From NCBI RefSeq assembly GCF_019754295.1, contig NZ_VIRV01000001.1, positions 434,001 through 498,000 on the forward strand: a stretch of DNA of 64,000 nt, written 5' to 3'. Below the pieces are notes generated by a model. That model saw only the letters and a program-made list of their open reading frames with translations. It made no database searches and was not told the DNA's origin. Below are positions 42,997 through 50,778 of the stretch, in pieces. The translations under genes were made by a program, and so were the position numbers. This stretch comes from Sellimonas caecigallum (GTDB lineage: Bacteria; Bacillota; Clostridia; Lachnospirales; Lachnospiraceae). Positions within the stretch are counted from its first letter, which is position 1, and the number at the start of each line of letters is the position of its first letter.

Positions 42997-43887
42997 CTAT
43001 ATTTCCGAAGCTTCCCGCTTCATGAACCCTTTTTGCAGCATAAGAAGGGAAAGGACGATCAGAAACAGAAGATTGGATACTGCCATGGCATATCCCGCTT
43101 TCCCGTTCTGAAATGTCTGGTCATACGCGTACATGACCATCGTCAAAGTGGAGTTGGACGGACCTCCCCCTGTCATCGTATAGATCAGGTCAAAGCTCTG
43201 AAGCGACATGACAACGCTTAAAAAAACATCCATGATGATGGCTGGTTTCAGAAGAGGGAGCGTAATATGGATAAATCTTTGCATTACCCCTCCGCCGTCC
43301 ACTTTTGCCGCCTCATAATAGCTGTCTGGGATCGCAGTAAGAGAAGCCAGGTTCAGTACCATATAGTATCCAAAATTTTTCCACACCATGATCATTGCCA
43401 CTGTAATGATCGCTGTTGTACTGCTGCCAAGGAGCATGCCCGTGTCAATTCCGAACGCAGAGAAGAAACCCTGGATCACAGGGTTTCTTCCGTTTAACAT
43501 TGTTTTCCACACTGTCCCTACAACTGCGCTCGATGAAATAACAGGGATAAAAATCGCCGCTTTTGCAATCTTTCCTGCCAGACTGTTCTTTCTTGCCGCG
43601 ATCAGCGTGGCAAAAAGAACAGAAAGCACGACCTGAAGCGGAACCACCATGATCATGATCTTTAGTGTGTTTCCTAAAGCAAGGTGCATTTTCTCATCTG
43701 TCAGAAGTCTTTTATAATTTTCCAGTCCCAGAAATTCCGGCGGCAGCAGCAAGTTATATTTCATAAAACTGAAAATAACCGAAATCACAAGGGAGGCAAC
43801 CACAAAAGTCAGAAGAATCAGGCTGATCGGCATCACATATCCGTATGGCGCTATACTTCTCCAGAATTTTCTCTGTTTTTTCATCAT
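42997..43887 (-). CDS. Carbohydrate ABC transporter permease (MalF/UgpA-like)
   Basis: The 296-residue protein has six helices with the EAA loop YYEAAKVDGGGVMQRFIHIT (about residues 200-219) and the family motif GGGPSNSTLTMVMYAYDQ late in the chain. It forms the channel with the MalG-like protein. It lies between the binding protein (12 bases) and the second permease (12 bases). AAAGGAG lies before two consecutive ATGs. Confidence 0.92.
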   Translation of the reverse strand: MMKKQRKFWRSIAPYGYVMPISLILLTFVVASLVISVIFSFMKYNLLLPPEFLGLENYKRLLTDEKMHLALGNTLKIMIMVVPLQVVLSVLFATLIAARKNSLAGKIAKAAIFIPVISSSAVVGTVWKTMLNGRNPVIQGFFSAFGIDTGMLLGSSTTAIITVAMIMVWKNFGYYMVLNLASLTAIPDSYYEAAKVDGGGVMQRFIHITLPLLKPAIIMDVFLSVVMSLQSFDLIYTMTGGGPSNSTLTMVMYAYDQTFQNGKAGYAMAVSNLLFLIVLSLLMLQKGFMKREASEI

Positions 43888-43899
43888 ATCTCCTTTACA

Positions 43900-45198
43900 C
43901 TACTCTTTATCTGCCCAGTATTCTTCCAGCGCCGCATCCCCATATTCTGCCGCATCATCCATGGCGGTCTTTGCGTCTTTCTTTCCTTCCATCATAGCCT
44001 GAAGCTCGGATGCAAGGTTTGTGAGGATATCGCTACCACAAGGTCCTACCTGAAGCGGGCGATATTTGTCGCGGTCTTCTGTAACGATCCGTTCCATCTT
44101 TTCATCTCCCTGATACGGCTCACTCTTTGTGAGAGGAGCGCCGGAAGCGATTTTGTGGTATTCTGTCATAAATTCAGAACCTGTGATATATTTGATCAGT
44201 TTCATGCAAAGTTCTGGATTTTCTGCCTGAGAAGACAGCGTCATACAGTCTGTCGCCCCGAATGTGCCATAATCTTTATTTTTCAATGACGTCACATAAT
44301 TCCAGTTCAGATTCGGATATGATTCTTTAAACAATCCTTCCTGGATAGATGAGGAACGCGTCACTCCAAATGCCGCTTTTCCCTGCCCAAAAATGGTGGA
44401 AAATGCATCCTCCGCCGCAAGGGACATAAAGTTTTCCGGCATGTATGGTTTCAGGCTCAGGAAAAACTCCGCCGCCTCTACTCCCGCTTCGTCATTAAAC
44501 TTCACACTCTTCAGATCGTCATTGTAGATATCTGTGCCTGACTGCCACAGAAGGCTGTAAAAGTAAGCGTTCAAAAGATACAGCATATTCATGCTTCCAT
44601 TGTTGAATCCGACCGCATAGCCGTACTGATCGATCTTTCCGTCTCCGTCAGTATCTTTCGTCGCTTTTTCGCAGATCCGCTTGAAATCTTCCCATGTTTC
44701 CGGCGGCTGCTCTCCCAGCTCATTCAGGATATCTTCATTGTAGTACAAAACAAACGGAACCCCTGTCACAACCGGAAAACCATACTGCCCGTCCATCATG
44801 TATCCGTGATCCAGGTACAGGTATTCTTCTTTGTCTTCATCAGTAATATATTCACTCATGTCAGCTACCGCCCCTGAATCAATGTATGTTGGGAACATTT
44901 CCGCATACATGTATCCGATATCCGGCAAATCCTGGGAAGCGGCTCCTGTAGCCCATTTCTCTTCATAGTTTTCCCAAGGAAGCACTTCCATGTCAATCTC
45001 ACAGTTATTTTCCTTTTCGAATTTCTCCAAAAGCGGTGTCCAGTTTTCTTCCACAGCGTCGTCAAGTGCAGGCACCCACATGGAGATTTTCTCTTTCCCA
45101 TCTTTCCCCTTATCTTCTGATTTACCGCCGCATCCTGCCAAAAGACCGCTTACCATTGCAGCGCACAGAAGTACACTGATCATTTTCTTTTTCATCAT
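43900..45198 (-). CDS. Extracellular sugar-type substrate-binding lipoprotein
   Basis: The 432-residue precursor has a lipoprotein signal with lipobox LAGC (about residues 19-22) and an SBP_bac_1 fold, with motifs YYNEDILNELGEQPPETWED and AAFGVTRSSSIQ. The family binds oligosaccharides, glycerol phosphates or similar solutes; the ligand here is unknown. It has its own promoter (45236-45265) but sits in the same direction behind a corrinoid methyltransferase operon, so its ligand could be a methylated or glycosylated compound. That link is inferred from position only. Confidence 0.92.
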   Translation of the reverse strand: MMKKKMISVLLCAAMVSGLLAGCGGKSEDKGKDGKEKISMWVPALDDAVEENWTPLLEKFEKENNCEIDMEVLPWENYEEKWATGAASQDLPDIGYMYAEMFPTYIDSGAVADMSEYITDEDKEEYLYLDHGYMMDGQYGFPVVTGVPFVLYYNEDILNELGEQPPETWEDFKRICEKATKDTDGDGKIDQYGYAVGFNNGSMNMLYLLNAYFYSLLWQSGTDIYNDDLKSVKFNDEAGVEAAEFFLSLKPYMPENFMSLAAEDAFSTIFGQGKAAFGVTRSSSIQEGLFKESYPNLNWNYVTSLKNKDYGTFGATDCMTLSSQAENPELCMKLIKYITGSEFMTEYHKIASGAPLTKSEPYQGDEKMERIVTEDRDKYRPLQVGPCGSDILTNLASELQAMMEGKKDAKTAMDDAAEYGDAALEEYWADKE

Positions 45199-45235
45199 TC
45201 TCCTCCTTTAATTCATCACGTTTTGCTTAGACACT

Positions 45236-45265
45236 ATTATAGTTATTTCTTCCTCTTGTTAGCAA
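45236..45265 (-). promoter_or_regulatory. Promoter of the sugar-type ABC importer
   Basis: On minus, TTGCTA (45260-45265) and a perfect TATAAT (45236-45241) have an 18-base spacer, about 40 bases before the start codon. The importer can thus be transcribed apart from the methyltransferase genes. Confidence 0.7.
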
Positions 45266-45312
45266 ATCGTTATTTTTTATGATCTTATAGGTGTTTTCTA
45301 TTATCATTATTA

Positions 45313-46374
45313 TCATAATGTAAGCTTTCTTACTTCATCCATCCAGATATCTAATTTCTTCCAATCTGTCTGGTATGGAACATCACATCCACTGGCCATG
45401 ATATAGCCTTTTTCACTGTCTTTTGCGATTCCGGCTTCTCGCCGGATCTCCTGCTGCAGCTCGCTTTTTGTCCCGTGCAGGATGATTCCTACCGGATCTA
45501 TGTTTCCCATAAGAATCATCTGATGTCCCAGTTCTTCTTTGGCCTTCGCAAGATCCATGATATTGTCAAGGCTGATGGCACGTATCGGCATTTCCCGAAA
45601 ATATCCCCATACTTTGTACGTATTTCCGCAGATATGCAAAGAGGGCCTTTGTCCGATTTTCTGAAACCCATACTCCATGAGTTCTTTCAGGTACGGGAAC
45701 GCAAATTCCCGGAAATATTTCGGCGAGATCAGTGCCGGCGACGCCACCGGATCTGCCATTCGGAACCCATCTGCATACCCGGAAATCATATCAATGGCAT
45801 TTTTCATGCTGTCTGTCACGATGCGCAAAAGCCGGTGTACCATCTCCGGCTCCTTTCTGCAGTCTCTCAGAAAATACTCACACCCTCGAAGATTAGCCGC
45901 GATCGTAAACGGGCCCCCGATACTTGGGCAGACGTCCACAATCCCATCTGCGGCATCCCGGATCTGTTCTCCTGCTTCCCTGAAGAACTTCATTCTTTCC
46001 GAGTCTGTCCGCAGCGGCTCCATTTGATCCAACATTTTGTAATCTGTCAGAAACCTGCCGGAAAAATAAGGCATTCCTTCTTTCGGATAACAGATTTCTG
46101 CTCCCAGTCCCTCCGAAATCCCGATCGTATTTGGCCCGCAGCTCAGTTCATCGTGACCTAGCCTGTTGAATGCCGCTATTTCCGACATTGCCATCTTCTT
46201 CGCATCGTGCCAGTATTCATCCGTTGTTGTACCTGTCAGTTTCCCTGTAATCTCTCCTATAAAGGGAATGACCGGAAGACGATCTATTGAGCTTTTTTCT
46301 TCCGTAGCCTGCTTTCGCTCCTTTGGAGTCATCTGATCCGCTGTATATTTTTCTGCTCTTATCATCTTTTCCAC
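45313..46374 (-). CDS. URO-D-fold corrinoid methyltransferase (MtaA/CmuA-like)
   Basis: The 353-residue protein belongs to the uroporphyrinogen-decarboxylase superfamily, in the branch that transfers methyl groups to or from cobalt. It has the zinc-ligand pattern HICGNT (His-x-Cys, about residue 253) and a later Cys in MASGCDVP (about residue 333), as in MtaA-type enzymes. True heme URO-D lacks these ligands. Its start overlaps the end of the RACo-type gene by 13 bases. Whether it demethylates a substrate or unloads the corrinoid protein cannot be told. It ends just before the importer promoter. Confidence 0.85.
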   Translation of the reverse strand: MEKMIRAEKYTADQMTPKERKQATEEKSSIDRLPVIPFIGEITGKLTGTTTDEYWHDAKKMAMSEIAAFNRLGHDELSCGPNTIGISEGLGAEICYPKEGMPYFSGRFLTDYKMLDQMEPLRTDSERMKFFREAGEQIRDAADGIVDVCPSIGGPFTIAANLRGCEYFLRDCRKEPEMVHRLLRIVTDSMKNAIDMISGYADGFRMADPVASPALISPKYFREFAFPYLKELMEYGFQKIGQRPSLHICGNTYKVWGYFREMPIRAISLDNIMDLAKAKEELGHQMILMGNIDPVGIILHGTKSELQQEIRREAGIAKDSEKGYIMASGCDVPYQTDWKKLDIWMDEVRKLTL

Positions 46375-47977
46375 TTTTCCCGTCCTTTCCCCGGAAAGAT
46401 CATACTCTCCGTAAATAATCTCTCATAATTTTCCGTCTCTGCCAGTTCCATATAGCTGATATCCTCTGCCAATATTTCTATTTCTCTTTTTGCCTTCGCT
46501 GACATCAGTGTCATGTACGCCCCGGTTTTGGAAGAATTTCCCACATAGATGATCTTGTCTTTGACAAATTCAGGCAAGATGCCTGTACCAACAAGAGATT
46601 CTGCAGGAAGATGTGCTCCGAATTGTCCGGCGATCAGAACCTTTGAGAGCTCTTCCATGGAAATCCCGGCCCGGTTTAGAAGTGCCAAAAATCCAGAAAG
46701 AATCGCTCCTTTGGCCAGCTGTATCTGGCGAATGTCACCTTGTGTGACAAAAATTTCCGGATCATGATTTATTATAAACTCCCTTTTTGTTCCGTTCAGA
46801 CGTATAAGAGACGAGCGGAAATCCGAATCCGGAATCGCTTCTTTTTTTACAAACACACCCGTATTTTTTACAATCCCCGTACGAAGCAGCTCTTTCATGA
46901 CAGACAGGATCCCGCTTCCGCAAAGACCTTCTGGAGATTCCCCGCCGATGACCTGTACCTTTACTCCTCCTTGCTTGATGTGAACCTCCTCTATCGCCCC
47001 GTCGGCAGCTCTCATTCCGCATGTAATATTCATTCCTTCCAGTGCTGGTCCAGCTGCACAGGAACAGGAGAGAAGTTTGCCGCCGGATGCCAACACGATT
47101 TCTCCGTTTGTGCCAATATCGATAAACAGGACATTTTCCTTCTCTTTTTGCAGTCCGCATACATAAGCTCCCGCGACGATATCCGCCCCGATATAGGACG
47201 ATACTGACGGCAGACAGTAAAGGATGGTCTCCTTCCCTGCACGGATTCCGATTTTTTGTGCTTTTATCGTCTGTGCCTCTTTAAAAACCGGCTGGTACGG
47301 TGCATGACCGATTTGTCTCGCGTCAATTCCCAAAAGCATGTGCAGCATCGTACAATTTGCCGCCACGTCGATCTCCGCTATATTTTCCGGGAAAACGCCG
47401 GCCTTTGTACACATATTTTCAATCATATGATTCAGCGCATCCACGATCGCTTTCTGTAGTTTGCCCACGCCGTCGTCCGGATGATCATACTCATAGGTAA
47501 TGCGTGTAAGCACATCAAGCCCGAACTGTTTTTGAGGGTTGATCATGGAATCTTGGGCCAGAATCATCCCATCTTTCATATTTACAAGTTCTGTTACCAC
47601 TGTCGTTGTACCGATGTCCACAGCAATGCCAAAGCCCTGTCGGAATTCTTTCTGAAAATCCGGCATATATCCGGATGTCATCACTTTTCCTGCCTTTTCT
47701 TGTGTCAGGAGTTCGATCTCCATGTCGTCTGTCACATCTGTCAAGCAGGCAAGCCGTATTCCTTCCTTGATCTCCTCTTTTTTCAGAAATTTTTCCTCTG
47801 TCTCAGAAACCTTATTTTCCCATTCCCCAAGAAGACGCACTCTGCATTTTCCGCAGGTTCCTTTTCCGCTGCACGGATTTTCCACAAAATATGTTCTCTT
47901 AAAAGAACTGTAAGCAGGTTTTCCGCCTGCTCACAGTTCAGCCTTATATCTGTCCCTTTTATTTTAATGACTGGCAT
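46362..47977 (-). pseudogene. RACo-type reductive activator of corrinoid proteins, apparent frameshift near the 5' end
   Basis: A start at ATG 47977 gives MPVIKIKGTDIRLNCEQAEN and reads on to an LLREHI segment at 47890. At a T4 run (47886-47889) the frame must shift for the protein to continue as VENPCSGKGTCGKC. One more T would restore one frame of about 538 residues. The rest is intact: a [2Fe-2S] ferredoxin domain (CSGKGTCGKC, later Cys in ACLTD) and an ASKHA ATPase-like DUF4445 body with DIGTTTVVTEL and IDIGTNGEIVL. RACo reduces inactive Co(II) corrinoid proteins with ATP. Expression from an internal GTG at 47885 would lack the first ferredoxin strands and has no ribosome binding site. 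A sequencing error is the main alternative. Confidence 0.8.
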
Positions 47978-48992
47978 ATTCTTCCTCCTTGGCTACCGCC
48001 TGCAAAATGGCTCGGATATTGGCAAGGGGCGACTTCATCCCAAGTCCGCATGCAGGTGAAATGATATCAGATCCATTTTTCACACAGTTTTCTGCCAGTG
48101 TCCTCACTTTATCCGGTTCAGCAAATTCCAGCGCGTAGGTGCTTACATTCCCCATCAGTACCCTTCCTTCCAATTTCGTCCGTGCCTCCTTCATCGGGAC
48201 GACAGAATCGAAACTTAGGGCATCACTTCGGATTCCGTTTACCTCTTCATAGACCGGATTCATATTTCCGCAGATATGGACGATGGTCTGAGCCCCTTTT
48301 TCACGGAATATATCAATGAGCCTGTTTATATATTTTATCGTAAATTCCCGGAAAAATCCTGGGCCAAGAATTTCTCCTGTAGCGCTTGGATCTGAGATTG
48401 CGATGACGTCCGCTCCCGCCTCAATCTGAGCCGTCCCAAATTTGATCAGCTGATTGGTAATAAACTCCATGTAAGCGTGTGTTTCCTGATTTTTCTTTCT
48501 CATCTCTTTATAAAAAACGACTGGCTCCATGACAGAGCTTGCCGTACTGACTGGTCCGGTCAGATTTCCTACAACCGGCACATCTCCCTCTTCTTTGAGG
48601 ATACGAATGGCATCCAGCACTACTTTTACCCGTCCTTTGGACAAGTCTATCTCCGGAAGTTTTCCATAATCACTGACAGTATCAATGACATATCCCGTGA
48701 CGTGCGGTTCATAGATTCTGGATCCAAGATTCACTTTTGCACCCATCTCCTCTGCCTCTATTGTCATGCAAAACGGCACTCCATAATTTTCAAAACATCC
48801 TTGTTCGTAGACCGCTTTTGCAAGTCCTGCCATTTTCTGCGCATCTGTGTGCGCTTCCGGAAGGTAAATCCGTACTGTCTGCATCAGCTCCTCTGTAATC
48901 ATATTCATCATTCCGCCTGGACAGATACACGGAGGCCTGTCCGCTTTGTTTCCTTCCAAAACAGTATGAAGTCTTTCCTTTGGTGTCAGCAT
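47964..48992 (-). CDS. URO-D-fold corrinoid methyltransferase (MtaA/CmuA-like)
   Basis: The 342-residue protein starts MLTPKERLHTVLEGNKADRP, the typical beginning of the MtaA/CmuA family. It has zinc ligands HICGN (about residue 236) and a late Cys in SPACGLG (about residue 316), plus the GPVSTASSVM substrate-barrel segment. It is a full-length member. It sits between the corrinoid protein and the RACo-type activator, overlapping the latter by 14 bases. It likely moves a methyl group to or from the corrinoid protein encoded next to it. Confidence 0.88.
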   Translation of the reverse strand: MLTPKERLHTVLEGNKADRPPCICPGGMMNMITEELMQTVRIYLPEAHTDAQKMAGLAKAVYEQGCFENYGVPFCMTIEAEEMGAKVNLGSRIYEPHVTGYVIDTVSDYGKLPEIDLSKGRVKVVLDAIRILKEEGDVPVVGNLTGPVSTASSVMEPVVFYKEMRKKNQETHAYMEFITNQLIKFGTAQIEAGADVIAISDPSATGEILGPGFFREFTIKYINRLIDIFREKGAQTIVHICGNMNPVYEEVNGIRSDALSFDSVVPMKEARTKLEGRVLMGNVSTYALEFAEPDKVRTLAENCVKNGSDIISPACGLGMKSPLANIRAILQAVAKEEEYASH

Positions 48993-49019
48993 TTCCTCTC
49001 CCCTTTCCCCTCCATTGTT

Positions 49020-49673
49020 CTACGATGCCGTCTGCAGAAGGTCTTTGGCAAGCCTCACTGCCTCCACAGCGTTTTGAGAATATCCATCCGCGCCGATCTT
49101 AGCTGCAAAACTTTGGGAAACCGGTCCTCCACCAACCATAACTTTTACCTGATCCCGTATCCCTGCGTCTTTCAGCAATTCGATTACCGTCTTCATGCCT
49201 CCCATCGTAGTCGTCATTAAAGTGGAAAGACATACAAGATCTGCCTGTTCTTCTTTTGCTGTATCTACAAATTTCTGTAAAGGCACATCTCTCCCAAGAT
49301 CGATCATCTGAAATCCAGCTGTCTCCATCATAATTTTCACAAGATTTTTCCCAATATCGTGGGTATCGCCCTCCACGACGCCGATGACCGCCTTTTTCTT
49401 ATTATCCCCGGACTCCTCCGGAAGATACGGTTTAAGGACATTGAGCCCTGCATACATGGCGTCAGAACAAAGAAGAACATCCGTCACAAAGTATTCCTCC
49501 TCCTCAAACAGGACACTGGTCCGGTTCATTCCATCGATCAATCCGTTCATGATCCCTTCAAATGCAGGGAAACCCGAGTCAATAAACTCCTGTGCTGCCT
49601 CCGCGACCTCGTCTTCTTCCATATCAACAACCCCGTCAGACATTCTCTTTAACAATTCTTCTTTTAAACTCAT
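49020..49673 (-). CDS. Corrinoid (B12-binding) methyl-carrier protein
   Basis: The 217-residue protein has an N-terminal helical cap (about 1-90, with MNGLIDGMNRTSVLFEEEEY) and a B12-binding Rossmann domain with the cobalt-ligating motif GDTHDIGKNL (DxHxxG, about residue 102), STLMTTTMGGM and VMVGGGPVS. It is of the MtaC/MttC/MtvC type. I chose ATG 49671-49673 with GGGAGG at the right distance; an open extension to 49820 has no support. It carries the methyl group between the URO-D-fold proteins and is the centre of this operon. Confidence 0.93.
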   Translation of the reverse strand: MSLKEELLKRMSDGVVDMEEDEVAEAAQEFIDSGFPAFEGIMNGLIDGMNRTSVLFEEEEYFVTDVLLCSDAMYAGLNVLKPYLPEESGDNKKKAVIGVVEGDTHDIGKNLVKIMMETAGFQMIDLGRDVPLQKFVDTAKEEQADLVCLSTLMTTTMGGMKTVIELLKDAGIRDQVKVMVGGGPVSQSFAAKIGADGYSQNAVEAVRLAKDLLQTAS

Positions 49674-49714
49674 GCTAATCCTCCCATTGTACTTTAATAC
49701 TGATATTAGTGTGA

Positions 49715-50590
49715 TCATTTCAATGCAATTGTCTGTATCTTCCTGTCTTCCAAAATCTGGTTCTGGCGGTTGATACAAATCTGACCCACAAATTTTGCTC
49801 TCCCCGGCAAAAAAAGGCATGCATTTCCATAACTCATCGTCTCCGGGAGCGTGATTTCCTCGGTCTGCGCATATCCCATATCTTTAAGGGCATAGGCTGT
49901 CTGAGGACACAACATCATAATACCGTCCTTCCCTAAAAGCTCCTCCGATTTTTTCAGAAATCCATAGGTAAAATACTCTGTGGCCCACTCCATCATATGA
50001 GGTCCAAGTATTCTCATGCCACCGGCTGAATCCGCATAGCTGAAAAAACGCACTCCTGATCTGCGAACCGCACCGATCAGCCCCAAAAGCTCCGCCTCCA
50101 TCCGGCCAAACAGCTTCTCCATCCTGTTTGGCTCCTTCCGGATACCCTTGAAAATAGATTTTATGTCAATCAGTGTATTCCATATAGTAAAAGGTCCCGA
50201 AATCTGAAAAAGCACCTCATATCCCGATTCCCGAAGAATCCTTCCTGCCTCCAACGTCTCTCTCATCCTGCCATTCTCAATGTCTATCCCTGGAAGCTTT
50301 TCCACCTCCTCAAGAGACTGACAGATATAATCACACGCCCTCGGGCCAGCTGTCCCATCGCCATATCTGACTCGCCCTCCCATCGCCTGCGCCTCCAAAG
50401 TATGGTCAAACGGCACAGTACAAAACGGCTTGCCACTTCTGTTCCTCTCCATCATGGCAAACCTCACAATCCATTCACACTCTGTATAAATGTCTGGAAT
50501 CGGCAGCCGCTTCATACGGATCAGCTGCATTACCTCCTCCTCAGACCCTCCAGAAAAACATAAAAAATCACGAATCAGCACACACTCCAC
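49715..50590 (-). CDS. Short, divergent URO-D-fold protein of the methyltransferase operon
   Basis: The 291-residue protein is about 50 residues shorter at the N-terminus than its two neighbours. It keeps the family segments PFDHTLEAQAMGGRVRYGD and FQISGPFTIWNTLID but has MMLCPQTAYA where the others have HICGN, so the His of the zinc site is missing. The start is GTG 50588-50590 with only AAAGG almost touching it, so a nearby GTG may be the true start. As the first gene of the operon it may be the substrate-specific methyltransferase or a shortened relic. Confidence 0.75.
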   Translation of the reverse strand: MECVLIRDFLCFSGGSEEEVMQLIRMKRLPIPDIYTECEWIVRFAMMERNRSGKPFCTVPFDHTLEAQAMGGRVRYGDGTAGPRACDYICQSLEEVEKLPGIDIENGRMRETLEAGRILRESGYEVLFQISGPFTIWNTLIDIKSIFKGIRKEPNRMEKLFGRMEAELLGLIGAVRRSGVRFFSYADSAGGMRILGPHMMEWATEYFTYGFLKKSEELLGKDGIMMLCPQTAYALKDMGYAQTEEITLPETMSYGNACLFLPGRAKFVGQICINRQNQILEDRKIQTIALK

Positions 50591-50699
50591 CCTTTGTCAA
50601 ACAATTCTACTAATAACCTAACACAAATATCAAATTTACACTAATCGCTATTTCCTATAAACATCCATTGTTAAAAGGATTTTCTATAAATATTTAAAC

Positions 50700-50735
50700 G
50701 GGGGACGTGTTCCTATAATTTGGAACACGTCCCCC
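50700..50735. repeat. Inverted repeat GGGGGACGTGTTCC (hairpin after clpB)
   Basis: A perfect 14-base-pair stem with an 8-base loop lies 44 bases downstream of the clpB stop. The same 14-mer occurs again inside the end of clpB (50802-50815). There is no good T-run, so it is more like a dispersed palindromic element than a plain terminator, though it could end clpB transcription. Confidence 0.85.
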
Positions 50736-50778
50736 TATAAAGCTTGATTTTGCGCGGTTTATTGAAATTGTCTGAATT

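Noticed and set aside
49674-49820. A 49-residue N-terminal extension of the corrinoid protein
   Set aside because: It overlaps the next gene's 3' end and the GGGAGG site for ATG 49673 fits the known family start.
45313-50590. Reading the URO-D-fold genes as heme biosynthesis uroporphyrinogen decarboxylases
   Set aside because: Three paralogues sit with a corrinoid protein and a RACo-type activator, and two carry the HxC...C zinc ligands of methyltransferases, which heme URO-D does not have.
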